From NCBI GenBank assembly GCA_013396915.1, contig VWZL01000430.1, positions 1,253,309-1,317,308 of the forward strand: 64,000 nt of DNA. The letters are read 5' to 3'. Both the position numbers and the translations under genes were made by a program. The notes below the pieces were generated by a model. That model saw nothing but the letters and a program-made list of their open reading frames with translations, did not search any database and was not told where the DNA came from. This DNA comes from Stercorarius parasiticus. Lineage: Eukaryota; Chordata; Aves; Charadriiformes; Stercorariidae. Below, in pieces: positions 49,651-61,350 of the stretch (its first letter is position 1; each line of letters starts with the position of its first letter).

Positions 49651-52600
49651 CTGCGGAGCTGCCAAAACCTCAGCAGGGTCCCAAATGTTTGCTGTCACTC
49701 TCTTTCCTCAGGGAGAGATCTCTGCTCTCTCCAGAGGGTCCCCATGACCTCTTCTTGCAAGGAACATAGCACAGGCTTGCATAGATTTTGTCTGCCACCC
49801 CTTGCCCCCGGGGAAGGCAGACATTGTTTGCTCCTCCAGATGTTTCCAATATAAACGCTGTGTTCCCTCAATTTGCAAGCACACATTTCTTTGGGTTTGT
49901 TTTTAACTTGTCCCAAGCGACAGTCATGCAAATGGGGTCTGGCCCACGCAGCTGGCCCCAGTGTGCCAGCAGAGCATCTCCTGTCTGTCTATGAGGTGTC
50001 AGGAGATCTCCAGGCTGCTCTTTCCCTGCTCCCCAACAGGTGTCCATGGTAAATCCCTGCTCTGCCAAGGCTGCTGGCCACCAGGCTTACACCTAATATG
50101 TTGCTGCAATTTCAGTTCATATTCCAGTCAGTTTTCAAAGACACTTCAGACATTTTCTTGGCTCTGCTAAACATTCATGGCTGTGTGTCCTCTATGCTTG
50201 ACACGAGCTTCAAAACAGCAGGGGCAAATTACAGCTGTATTCACGGACGTGAGGGGAGGGATACTGGGTAGTTATCAAATTACTGCATGTCTTCGAGTCC
50301 CATAAGCTGTGATAGGACACAATATTTGCCCCACCAGCCACCTGGCTGATGCCAAGGTCTGCAGAATGCAGTTTGGGTCCCTGCAGATGCAGCGGATAAC
50401 CATGGAAACCCAGTTTCCCAAAGCATTGACTCAGTTTCCCAAAGCAAAGCACCATGGACGTGGTTCAGCTCTGCATGAGAAAATGCACCCAGAGGCACAT
50501 CTCCGCACAGCCAAGCCCTGGGCTGGTCCTGCAACAGCACGTCACACCTCAGCCATGCAGCACTCGTGCACCAGCACATCTGTGCACTGTTCGCAGCACC
50601 CGGAGGGGGAGACAGGATGCATCCGCTGCCCTCCCGGGCTCCCATCGGCCAGCAGCTGGTGGTAGGAAGGGAGCCAGGCACTATGCGGAGAGAGCCAGCA
50701 CATCTCCAGCTCACTGCAGCAGTCATGGGTGTCCATGCTACTAACGACTCGGGGAAGAAACAGGACAGAATTAGGGAGAGAAATCTAGTTTTAGGTCAGA
50801 GCATCCTTGCAGGGTTGACAAGGCACCTTTAGCTTTTTCTTTCTTTTCTGCTTTTCTCCATCGCTGCGTAGAGTCTGAAGCGGTCGTGGGTCCAGTGCCC
50901 ATGACTGCAGGGATTTAGGGGAAGCTACAGCGTGTTTTAATCTCTTCCTGGATGGTTCATTCAGCACTTTGACCCTCTCCTATGACCCAGGAGGGGATCC
51001 CAAAACTGTGTGTGAGCTGTGTCACCAAAAATCTGCCTTCCCTGCCTGACTTCTTCCTCCTCCACAGGTCCACAGAGGAGAGAGGGGGCAGGCACAGCCC
51101 CTGGGCACCGCTCAGCTGGGTATGAAAAGGAAGTATGCAGTATAAAATGGGAAGATAAGTGGAAAAACAAGTTCTGCTCACCAGAGCATTTTGCAGAAGG
51201 GTCTCCCATAGACACGATCCCCAGAACCCAGCTCCCAGGGGCTGGCTCTCGCAGCCTGGACTTAGCAATGCTGAGCCCCGCATCTGACAGACGAGCACTG
51301 CAGAAAGTTTTCTGACTTATAAGGCCAACTCCCCAAAGTGCTTTTTATTGCCTAAAAAGGATTGTGACATTTAGTGAAGAACAGGCCACCAAAGCGCATG
51401 TCGTGCGAGACACCAGCAGATCCCCAGCTGCAGGGACCACCCGATGGTCTCCTAGTCTCCTGGAACAGCATCCTGAGGAGTTAGCAGAAAAGCAACGAGC
51501 TGAAGGTGGGATACACAGCAAGCAAATGTAACTTCTTTTTTTTATTTTTTTCCCCCTGCGTCTAGACCTGTTCCAAAAATCGTTTAACAAATTCATCCAC
51601 CTGGCAGATGAGAACATGACTTTTATTGTCCCAGTGTAACAGTGCTGTGACAGCTCTGCCTGCGTGAGGATGGGAGGGAGGCAAGTCTGCAGGGGTGACT
51701 CACAACCATCATTAGATTAAACAGCAGATACAGAGAAAAAAAATGGACATACTTGCTGCTGTCCATGGCCACGCTCTGATTTGTGATTAAAAGCTAGTCC
51801 TTATTTTCCAGCTATATCATTTGATTTAATAAAAAAGCTTATTTCTTCCCACAAACATTGCCTCTTTCATTATGTCTTCCTCAATAAAGCACTCCTTGGT
51901 GGAGTTTAAGGATAATTATTGGCTGCCTTATTTCTTCTAACCACTGTTCAATCACAGAAGTCACACAATCGATGACAAACACATTCTTAAGTATGGAAGG
52001 AGTTTTATTTAAAGCAAAAATATGACTCACCCTCAAATTTTACATTCAAAGTGCTTTAGAACATGAAAGTATGTGGCGAACAAAGGAGACCTTGCAGCCA
52101 CATTCCCTAGGAAGCAAAAAAAGCTATGATACTGAAATTATTTTGATTGCAACCTGAGACAGACCTATGAGGTGCCCATAAGAAGCCTGGCAGGTTCAAT
52201 TGCACCCCAGCTTTCACAAAGTCACCCTACCATGAGGTGTGCGCTTGTGTTCAAGGAGAGCATTGCTGGGTTGACCCATCGCGCTGGATCCAGCCCACTG
52301 CTTCTCTCGACCGTCCCTGTACGTAGAAAATCCTTTATTATTCTAAGAAGGGGCAATTTCTATATTGCCTCAGCTCATTTAACAACACTTGGCCTTTACG
52401 AAGCTTTTCTAAGTGGTGTCTTTATGGTCTTTTCCACTGTCCTTTTTAACGAAGCCCTTTCTTTGATGAGCCCAATTACCAACTATGCAAATCCTTAAGG
52501 ATTTCTTCCCACGTACCTCCTAGTCCCTTCTGCGTCTCATTTTCTACTCAGCCTCCTCTGCTCTCAAGACCTTGCTCATCTTTCTACCCCCAGGCTGGGC

Positions 52601-53438
52601 AGCCCAGCCAAGGCACTTCTGCCGATGGATGCACAGTATCCCTGGAAAGGAGAACAGCTTTGCTACAGCCACATTCATGCTCCTTTCATAATGTCCCAGG
52701 GCAAATAAGATCCAGCAGTCCCACCTGCCAGCTTGCATCATTTTTTTCAAAACCATATTAAGGCCCATCTCACCCTCGCTTAAAAATAACGCACATCAGG
52801 AATATCGCAGACTGGGAACTGGCAGTCTGCGGCTGATGCTCACAGCCCCGAGAGTTTGTTTCTGGAGTGAAATCTCTGCGATTCACTTCACTGAGACTAT
52901 GGCTCATACCTGCTTGGGAAAAGCTGCAATTCAGCACAGATCGAGCTGCTCGATTCATACAAAACAGGGAAAGCACATTCCCACCCTGAAGCTGCTTGGT
53001 TACCAAAGCACAGGGCAGAGCGTAGGGCAAATCCTGGAAAACAAACAGTCATTAAACCATCTTTACCTGGAACCTTTCCCATGTCAGGCTGCAATGCTAC
53101 TGAACGTTTCTCTTTGGTGAACTCTGTTAGTCTGGTTTCATAAGGAAAATGGGTTTATGCAGCTGTTTGGTAGGGGATGCCAGAAGAAGGCCCCCCTGGG
53201 CTCAGAAAATGGCTGAGTTTTGTTTGGTTTCTGGTCCTACCTGTGGCCAAGAAGTGCAATGTGGAACGGAGAGGAGGAAGCCGAGCGCTGAGAGGGCAGC
53301 ACGCAAGAGAGGGCAGAGCGTTGTTCTGGGACCAAAAGACCCTAATTCCTGCTCTACAAGGGCTTCTTGAGATCCTTGAGAAAGTCAGCATGCCTCAGTG
53401 TCTCCAAGCAAAGGAAAGGTGATAAAAGTCCAATATCT
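49651..53438. other. Unique non-coding sequence
   Basis: About 3.8 kb without a supported gene. A 15-bp direct repeat (CAGTTTCCCAAAGCA) occurs at 50410-50424 and 50431-50445, next to a second X-box-like motif. The region 51700-52150 is AT-rich. Confidence 0.45.
50396..50409. promoter_or_regulatory. Weaker RFX X-box-like motif
   Basis: ATAACCATGGAAAC matches GTTNCCATGGNAAC at 12 of 14 positions, with one half-site intact. Weaker than the motif at 6221 and again without a visible promoter nearby. Confidence 0.25.
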
Positions 53439-53822
53439 TCATAGAATCACAGAATGGTTTGGGTTAAAAGGGACCTTAAAGCCCACCCAGTGCCACCCCC
53501 TGCCCTGGGCAGGGACACCTCCCACCACACCAGGTTGCTCCAAGCCCCGTCCAACCTGGCCTTGAACCCCTCCAGGGATGGGGCAGCCACAGCTTCTCTG
53601 GGCAACCTGGGCCAGGGGCTCACCACCCTCACAGCAAACCATTTCTTCCTCAGATCTCATCTAAATCTCCCCCCTTTCAGTTTGAAGCCATCACCCCTCA
53701 TCCTATCACAACAGGCCCTTGTAAAAGTCCCTCCCCAGCTTTCCTGTAGGCCCCGTTTACGTACTGAAAGGCCACTATAAGGTGTCCCCGGAGCCTTCTC
53801 TTCTCCAGGCTGAATAACCCAA
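53439..53822 (-). repeat. CR1 LINE, about 380-bp 3' portion
   Basis: The plus strand begins TCATAGAATCACAGAATGG and carries the full main-subfamily 3' untranslated part (accaggttgctccaagcc; gatggggcagccacagct; cacagcaaaccatttcttcc), ending near 'ccttctcttctccaggctgaata'. 5'-truncated and non-coding. Confidence 0.95.
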
Positions 53823-55850
53823 ACCTGATTAAATAATGCTCATTAGTGCCCTCCATTAAACAGCACTCCTGTTCCTGACTACAGGCTCTGAACAGAGAAG
53901 GAATATATTCATTTTCCAGGTTGCAGCCAAGCAGTCCCACTGACACGCTGGAGGACAGGGCTGGCGTTCACAGCGCTCCTGCAAATTCGGGGAGGTTGAT
54001 GTGACAAAGCAGCAGCCCCACAGGAGGAACAAGCACAAGCCCCCCCTGCCTGGGCTGAGCTGCTGAGGAGGGGACAAACACCGACCAGCACAAGGGGCTG
54101 GTGGGAGCTCAGCGAGAAGAAGAGACAGGGGTTAGAGCCGATCACAAGCTGAGCATGAGTCAGCTGTGTCAAGCTGTCACAACTGATAAACAGCGCTTGG
54201 GGACGTGTAAACAGGAAAATAACTGCAAGGCAGCTGAGGGTGCCAGGCTGCCGGGCAGTGGGCATCGGGGGGCAGGGGCAGGCGGTGCTGCCTGCCTCCG
54301 GACCCTCACGGGGAGCACAGGAACGGCAGCTGCAACAAGGGACCTGTGGGGCTCAGCACCGGAGGGGTTTGCCTGGGGAGGATGCAGCATCCCCAGGGAT
54401 GGAGGGATTTAACTTTCCTCCAGGGGATTTAAGGCCCAGAGAGAGAAACATCTGTCAGGAATGATGTATTTAGGGTTGATCATGGGCTCATGCGGGTTTA
54501 CAGTTACACCCCTCAGCTCCTGGAGGAAACACCAGGTGATGTCCCAGGACGGGTGAGCACGAGCAGGATGGGACCCTGCACGCCGACAGTGCTCCTGTGC
54601 CTGCTGTAGCCATGGTCAGTCCCGAGGTGACACAGGGCATGATCCAGGACCAGGTCTGGGTGCAGGACCCCAGGGTTGTGGGTGCACTCAGAGTGCTCCA
54701 TTACCGGCAGTCGGACGCTCTGGCGCTGGCTGCACTGGACCAGCCTCATGGGCAGCTGGAGAGATGGAGTGTGGCCATGGCCGCATCCAGCCACGGAGGC
54801 TGCAACTCCCCAGGCGAGAGCCTGAGCTGCTCATTTATTTTTGATATCCTCGTGACAACCACAGCACAAGACTGTGAGAAAGGGGGAGGCTGCAGGAGCA
54901 GCTGCTGTCCCCGGGGAGACACGGGGACAAGCACCCAGGCACCCTGCACAGGGAAGAGGCTCTTCCAGCAGACTTCTTCCCCTGTTCAGGTCCTTCTCTG
55001 GAGCAACCAGTTTAATAAAGCACCTTCCCCTACCTCCTCCTTAGCTCTTATCTCCTGGAAAAAAAAACCACATGACCGCTCATTTCCGAGCCCCAGCTAG
55101 CCCCAGCAGCATCACTGGAAGTGGGGGCTGCAGAGCCGAGCCGTCCTCGCCCCGGTCCCCGCGCCCACGGTCGCTGGAAGTGTTGCTCGCTATCAGCTGA
55201 GCCTCACTCATCGCAGCCCCAGATGGTTTGCTGTGGGTGGGGATGCACCCCCCCCACCACCCCAGCTCCCCGCTGCTGCCCGCACCATGCCCAGGGCTGG
55301 CAGCAGGGGACGAGAGGGGGTGGCAGAGGCTGAGGGGACGCTGCTGCCCCCGGGGCATTGCATATGTCACCCCACCCCGGGACCTCGGCTCCCACCGCAA
55401 CCCATTTCCTTGGGCGACAGCTTGCTTGTGCACCCACCCGGCTGGGTCCCAGCAGCAGAGATTTCAGGGCTTTCGTATTCTCTAGCACACAACTGTGTGT
55501 TTGCAGGTTTTTAAGCAACTTGGCAAAAAGTTCCTTCTCCACCCAAAATCCAGGAGGCAAAGCAGTCTGGCACCGTGGAAGAGCAATGCAAAGCCAACAG
55601 CACCAGCAGCCACGTCCGAGGTCCTCCCACAGCACCCAGTAGGGATGGTGGGCATTGCTGCAGCGCGCTCAGAGAGCTCAGGGCATCGCTGGGAGGAGAG
55701 CCCCCATCCCTCCTCACCTCCTGGCTGTTTTGACTAGAAGAAGCAAAATGACAGTGGCAAATTGCATGTTAGTCCTCCAGCCCAGACCCTCAAAGGCAGT
55801 TTGGTGCCTGAGCAGTGGAACTTAAGCCCTTAAATCCTTCTGGAATCTTG
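53823..55850. other. Unique GC-rich non-coding sequence
   Basis: GC-rich, especially 54240-54340 and 55100-55420, with moderate CpG content, so a small CpG-island-like element is conceivable. Many overlapping open frames occur (up to 167 codons at 54597-55100, plus), none with a domain. C- and G-tracts near 55247 and 54268. Confidence 0.4.
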
Positions 55851-56173
55851 TAGAATCATAGAATCATAGAATGGTTTGGGTTGGAAGGGACCTTAAAATT
55901 CATCCAGTGCCACCCCCTGCCCTGGGAAGGGACACCTCCCACCACACCAGGTTGCTCCAAGCCCCCTCCAACCTGGCCTTGAACCCCTCCAGGGATGGGG
56001 CAGCCACAGCTTCTCTGGGCAACCTGGGCCAGGGGCTCACCACCCTCACAGCAAACAATTTCTTCCTCAGATCTCATCTCAATCTCCCCTCTTTCAGTTT
56101 GAAACCATTTCCCCTCATCCTATCATTACACTCCCTGACAAAGAGTCCCTCCCCAGCTTTCCTGGAGCCCCTG
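55851..56173 (-). repeat. CR1 LINE, about 320-bp 3' portion
   Basis: The plus strand begins TAGAATCATAGAATCATAG and follows the main subfamily up to 'ctccccagctttcctggagcccct'. It resembles the copies at 53439 and 42370 closely. 5'-truncated. Confidence 0.95.
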
Positions 56174-56580
56174 TAAGTGTCCTCTTGTAGGAGCAAGCAC
56201 CGCGGTGGCACGAAGGTTCATCCTCCCTGCACACTGGAGAGCACAGCCCGGAGCTCTGCTGTTTCCAGAGCACCAGAATAGACCTCAGTGCAGAAAAAGA
56301 CATTTCCTGACACAAATGCACAGGGATTGAACTACATTCCTGGAGCACCCTACTGCATTTATCCCCAAAACCTTTTGCACATTCAGTGTCACTGCATCGC
56401 ACTGGGATACATCCATGTTTTTATGTGAACCTCCAGCCTAACCTGTTTCATCTCCTGCCTTTGTGCCCCCTCTCCATTCCCCTGCAAACCGTATAAATCA
56501 TGGAAAGGGCACAGAGCCGGGAAGAAATCAGTCCCAGCCTCTGGGCACTTGCATGCTCCCTTCCTGCCCTGAGCCAACCT
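56174..56580. other. Unique spacer
   Basis: About 400 bp between a minus-strand and a plus-strand CR1. No gene or repeat was recognised. Confidence 0.45.
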
Positions 56581-56797
56581 CCAGTACTTAAGTTTGCTGA
56601 TGACACCAAGCTGAGTGGTGCGGTCAACAGGTCAGAGGGACGGGATGTCATCCAGAGGGACCTGGACAAGCTAGAGAGGTGGGCCTGAGCAAACCTCATG
56701 AAGTTCAACAAGGCCAAGCGCAAGGTCCTACACTTGGGTCGGGACAATCCTCGTTATCAATACAGGCTGGGGGATGACATGATAGAGAGCAGCCCTG
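56581..56797 (+). pseudogene. CR1 ORF2 reverse-transcriptase fragment with FADD motif
   Basis: The frame reads [18 protein letters not shown], then [14 protein letters not shown], a stop (TGA), ANLMKFNKAKRKVLHLGR and YRLGDDMIESSP up to the N. FADD is the metal-binding catalytic motif of the LINE reverse transcriptase. The internal stop and the missing remainder make it a relic. It overlaps in element position with the fragment at 42861-43232 but reaches further 5', showing the catalytic box that one lacks. Confidence 0.88.
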
Positions 56798-57108
56798 NCC
56801 TACAGGAAAGCTGGGGAGGGGCTGTTTGCAAGGGCATGGAGCAATAGGACGAGGGGCAATGGTTTAAACTAGAGCAGGGCAGGTTTAGATTAGCCATGAG
56901 GAAGAAGTTCTTGACACTGAGGGTGGTGAGACACTGGCCCAGGTTGCCCAGAGAGGGGGTGGAGGCCCCATCCCTGGAGACCTTCAAGGCCAGGCTGGAT
57001 GAGGCTCTGAGCAACCTGATCTAGTTGCAGATGTCCCTGCTGACTGCAGGGGGGTTGGACTAGATGGTCCCTTCCAACCCAACATATTCTATGATTCTGT
57101 GATTCTAT
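56581..57108 (+). repeat. CR1 LINE with internal loss at an N
   Basis: The left part (56581-56797) is ORF2 sequence. The right part (56799-57108) is the 3' untranslated region of the subfamily also found at 41183, with ATTCTATG/ATTCTGTG ends. Compared with the copy at 42370-43232, about 380 bp that should lie between 'agagagcagccctg' and 'cctacaggaaagctgg' are missing, and a single N stands at the junction (56798). Confidence 0.93.
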
Positions 57109-58117
57109 TCTACTAATACACCTCTCTCTCAGCAGCCGCCCCGTCTCCCTCGGGCATCGATGTCCCCATGACAGGGTAGTTCTCCACCAGCTGCCCCTCT
57201 TCCTCTGTTTGAAGAGCTCTGCCACCTGGGGTTTGCCCTGCAGGTGACAAAACCAGCCGGTGGGAGAAGGCGGAGGCGAGGCTGTGTGTGCTTAGCTGCT
57301 CATTCGCATGGATCGGTGACGTTGCCTTACTCAGCCCAAGGAACAAATTGTGCTAATGAAGTGCAAGCTCAGGTTGTGTCTGATTGCAAGCGTGAGCAGC
57401 ACGGAGCAGTCCGAGGGGATTCCCACTTCCGGAGGTCCATTTGGGGATGGAGAGCAGTGGGATGGGGAGATACCACCAGCCTGTGCTCGGCCCCTTCCCT
57501 CTCTTGCATGGGGGAGATGAGAGGCCCGGCTGGCAGGAACTCTGCCCGTGGAGCGATCCCTTTCAGCTGAAAGGCCGTTTTGTTTCTTTATTTAATCAAA
57601 TTTCCTCCAACTTAGTGAAGGTGCAACAATTCCCTTTGAATCTGATTCACCAGAAATGGTGCTGCAGATGTTCCCCCGAACACAACGGGGGCTGTTTGCT
57701 GGCCACGAGCATTCCTGTGACAGCCCAGCTAGTTGTGTTATTACCTTATTGATTACTGACCCAAATCGTGCTGATTATTAACAGCCTATCTGTACTTGGA
57801 GACCAGGATGGGACTGTGGAGTGACGGACCCACACGTCTTCAATGCAGAGTTCAATGCGCTCCCACTGCCGCGGCCCCAGGCTGGGCTATGCCACAACAA
57901 AGGAGTGTCCCATGTGGTTTGGGGTGTCACAAATACCAATTTATAACCCCGGCACTGGCCTGGCTTTCTCTGGGACACTGTCCACTTCTCCAGGCTGTTT
58001 AACTCCCTTTAATGGGGCGTGAACTCCCCTTAACAGGGCTGGTGGGTCTGGGCTGGTGTGGGGTGCTAGGATTAGAGGTGGGGACGGGGTGTGGTGCTGG
58101 GCTTGGGGATTGATTTC
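57109..58117. other. Unique non-coding sequence
   Basis: About 1 kb without a supported gene. An AT-rich part near 57570-57650 is followed by G-rich sequence at 58020-58115 leading into the next CR1. Confidence 0.45.
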
Positions 58118-58385
58118 AGGACAAGAGGTAATGGGCACAAATTTGAACATGGGAAGTTTCACCTAAACATGAGGAGGAACTTCTTTCCTGTGAGGGTGGC
58201 AGAGCCCTGGCACAGGCTGCCCAGAGAGGTGGTGGAGTCTCCGTCTCTGGAGACATTCCAAACCCGCCTGGACACGTTCCTGTGCCACCTGCTCTGGGTG
58301 ACCCTGCTCTGGCAGGGGGTTGGACAAGATGATCTCCAGAGGTCCCTGCCAACCCCTGCCAGCCTGGGATTCTGTGATTCTGTGA
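58118..58385 (+). repeat. CR1 LINE, about 270-bp 3' end
   Basis: 'aggacaagaggtaatgggcacaaa' through 'gagaggtggtggagtctccg' to 'ccagcctgggattctgtgattctgtg'. Same subfamily and orientation as 7598-8099. It begins further 3' than that copy. Confidence 0.95.
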
Positions 58386-59217
58386 TGGCTCATCCTTTAC
58401 AGCCAAGGGGAGGTGGATGGAAGAGGCTGGGGGCAGGAGAGGTTTTGTTCCCTGCCATTTTGCCCAAGTAAAACTGCTGCAAGAGCAGCTGGAGGGCCCT
58501 GGGGACAGAAAAAGGACCAGCCACCTTCAGTTGCTTTTACTTCATAGGCTGTGCGTGTCTCTAACGTGGGGAAAGGATGAAGCAGGTGGCTGCCATGTGA
58601 CAGCACTTGCCAGTGAGGTCAGGCTGCCATTTTGGGCACAAGCAGCATGGCTGATGGAGCCATCTCCATCATTCCAGGTACCAACAGCCAACCCCTCTCC
58701 CAGTGCAGCGGGGACCGTGGGACCCTGGGTCACCCACCCCGCACCCTCCCCAGCCACCAGCAGGACTTTGTCGGGGATGGCACAGGACAGTATGACAGGC
58801 TGGAGTGGCAGGCTGGCTTGGTGGCCCGACCAGCCTGTCCTCACCCTGTCACATCTCCCAGCTGCATCACTACTCCGCGAAAGACCCCTCTGCCACCAGA
58901 GCAGGGGGGATTTCTCCTTATGAACATCTTCGAGGTGAGCAAGTTGTTTATTTCTTGCATTGCAATTCACTGCTAGAATTAGGGCAAAAGGGAAGGAAAT
59001 GTTCACCTTGTTGCATTAAGTCCCTGGTTGTCCCTCGCCCAGGGACTGCCCCTTCTGGGCTGCGTTGCTGGTGTCACCGTGGGGAGAGCACTGCTGCGGG
59101 ACGTGGGGAGCTGCACATCCCCGGCTGCAAGGGCAGGAGGGAATGAGTCAGAGAGGGAAAGAGGGGGAGGGAGGTGGCTTATGAAAAGTCCTAGTTGTTA
59201 CAGGGGTGAAGGGGAGG

Positions 59218-59251
59218 GAAAAAAAAGAAAGAAAAAAAAAAAAGGAAAAAA
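59218..59251. repeat. A-rich tract
   Basis: A run of A broken by single G residues, just after G-rich sequence. No SINE or LINE body was recognised upstream. Confidence 0.8.
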
Positions 59252-59425
59252 CAAACCAGAACTGCTCGGTGCTCCCTAGAAGACCCTATGGAGGAGGGTG
59301 ACGTAAGGGCAGCCTGTGCTTCCCACACCGCTGCCTTCATCGCTGAGACATGAGCCAGCGCCGAGGGTCCCCAGCTGCCCAGCTGCGGAGCCCTACGTGA
59401 CAGCCGGCAGTGGGATGGGAGGGAG

Positions 59426-59545
59426 GATGCTCCCCAGGACAAGCGGGACGACGCTTCCCGGCATGGGTCAGAGGATGCTCCCTGGGACAGGTGGGAGGAT
59501 GCTCTCCAGGATGGGTGAGGGGATGCTGCCCGGGACGGGGTTTCT
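59426..59545. repeat. Minisatellite, five 24-bp units
   Basis: Units begin at 59426, 59450, 59474, 59498 and 59522, each starting with GATGCT (GACGCT in the second) followed by a C-rich then G-rich part (for example GATGCTCTCCAGGATGGGTG). Since 24 is a multiple of three, both strands stay open: the plus strand gives an 8-residue repeat of the type RMLPGTGG, the minus strand one of the type HPLTHPGE. No start, splice or domain context suggests that either is translated. Confidence 0.88.
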
Positions 59546-61083
59546 CCAGGACCTGGAGCGAGCTGATTCCTTGCAAATCTGGGACATGATGTGTCACCTC
59601 ACCAGCATTTTGGGAGGAGGGAAGCCAGAAAAAAAGTGGAAATGGGACACAACTGAAAGAGCCAAAGGTGTAAGCATCTGTCAGAGCAAATGTTTCCACT
59701 CGTTGTGCAGCTCCTTGGGATCTTCTCAGCTGGGGGGCTCAGCCTCCCCCTTTCCTTGAGTTAAATGACGCTGTGCTTGAAGGGATGCTTGAGGGCTTAT
59801 GGCCACTCTCCAAGCACAGATAGCACAGGTGATGCTAGGAAAAAAGCACAACAGCAGTGCTGCGTGGCTTAGAGAAATGGCTTCCTATGAGCGGCCTGGT
59901 GGGGCCACCCCATGGAGTGTCACAGGGAGCTGGGCAGCCCCAGAACAGGCAGTGGGACCACGGGATTTACCTGGATGAGGGTAGTTTTGCTGGAAATGGG
60001 AAAGGAGACACCCTATCACGTGTGTGCAGGCTCCTACCATCAAGGAGGGATGAAAGGTGGGATTTGCTTTATGGGATGATTCTGTGGCCTGGAGAAGCTC
60101 TGGGGTGCCCCATAAGTACCCCGTTCCCCAGCCAGCTGCATGGGCAACAGGGAGGACTGCAGAGTCCAAGCAAATTCATCTCCCCCTTTGCTGATCCCAT
60201 GTGGTCTCAACAAGGATTCGGGGGTGCTCAGAGCTGTCTCCATGTCTCTGGGCCCAGTGTTAATTCCAGTTTGGGATCTGGAAAACCTCAAGGTGCGATG
60301 TGGAAACCCACCACCTGCCACAGCACCAGCAAGAGCTTGCAGAGGCCTCTTTGCAGCTGAGGCTTCAGCAACTCCACACCAGGAAAGGTCCCTGTCTCGC
60401 TCCCTCTCTTGTACCAGCAGACATGGCTCGTGGGCAGCAGGAGGTCACGAACACATCTGGAGAGGGCTCAGACTCCCAGGAGCAGCCGAGTGATGTATGA
60501 TGTGAGCTGTTCAGGGTGTGAGAAATACCTGTTTAAGAGCAATTCTGATGGGAAATCCTGCAGGTGGCAGTGGTGGTGGCCTCCAACAACCTCCTCCTGT
60601 CCCTGGCTGGACAGTGAGGGACATCTCCCCTGTGGGAGCAACCTGGGGTGGTGATGGTCAGCACTTGCAGAGCTAAACCCTGCTGAGAAATTTCTACAGC
60701 ACCAGCATGTCCATGGGCCAGCTCAAGACCACGTGTCCTGTGTCCCCAGCTGTGTCCTCCTGGCCACCATCCCACCCTGCCGCCCCAGGGCTGGTACTGG
60801 ACTCCTGTGGAGAGTCAGGGCAGGGATGGATCCACCCAGGAGCTCAGTGGTTTCCCAGCTGGGGAAACATCTCCCTGCGTGGTGAAGAAGCGAGTCTGCA
60901 CTTGATGTGGGTTTCTCTGAGCACACATGAGCCAGGCTGGTGGGATGGAGAAGGTCACTGAAAGGGGTGACAGCGGAGTGGGGACCAGCAGCGGGACATC
61001 GTGTCCCAGCGAGGACCAGCGGGATGCATCCCCCAAGGTCATGGCTCAAACTCGCCGTGACAGAGCTGCAAACAAGAAGACAA

Positions 61084-61115
61084 CATTTATTTATTTATTT
61101 GTTTGTTTGTTTATA
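61084..61115. repeat. Compound tetranucleotide microsatellite
   Basis: Several TTTA units followed by TTTG units (TTTATTTATTTGTTTGTTTG). Likely length-polymorphic. Confidence 0.88.
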
Positions 61116-61315
61116 AAGCCTGGGTTTGGGGCTTTTTTTGCCTGCAAAGCTGCAGTGACTTGTGTGCGGTGCAGGAGCATGTGTTGGAATGAGGTTAGCC
61201 GGGGCGAGGCTGCGCCACTGCCTTAGGGAGCTGCTGGAGATACAGCCTGTTCCCACTCACATCGGTGGATATTTATAGATACAGATGTTTCTCTAGCAGC
61301 AGGGTTCAAGCTTGA

Positions 61316-61350
61316 TTTTTTTATTTAATTTTTTTTTTTTTTTTTTTTTT
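61316..61350. repeat. T-rich tract
   Basis: A run of about 22 T residues preceded by TTTTTTATTTAATT. It could be the reverse complement of a poly-A tail, but no retroposed body was recognised to its right. Confidence 0.75.

Noticed and set aside
52172..52498. 108-codon plus frame with a hydrophobic C-terminal half
   Set aside because: The membrane-like stretch comes from T-rich sequence; no family resemblance and no splice or promoter context.
55100..55420. CpG island or promoter
   Set aside because: GC-rich with some CpG, but too short and uneven by eye to call, and no adjacent exon is visible.
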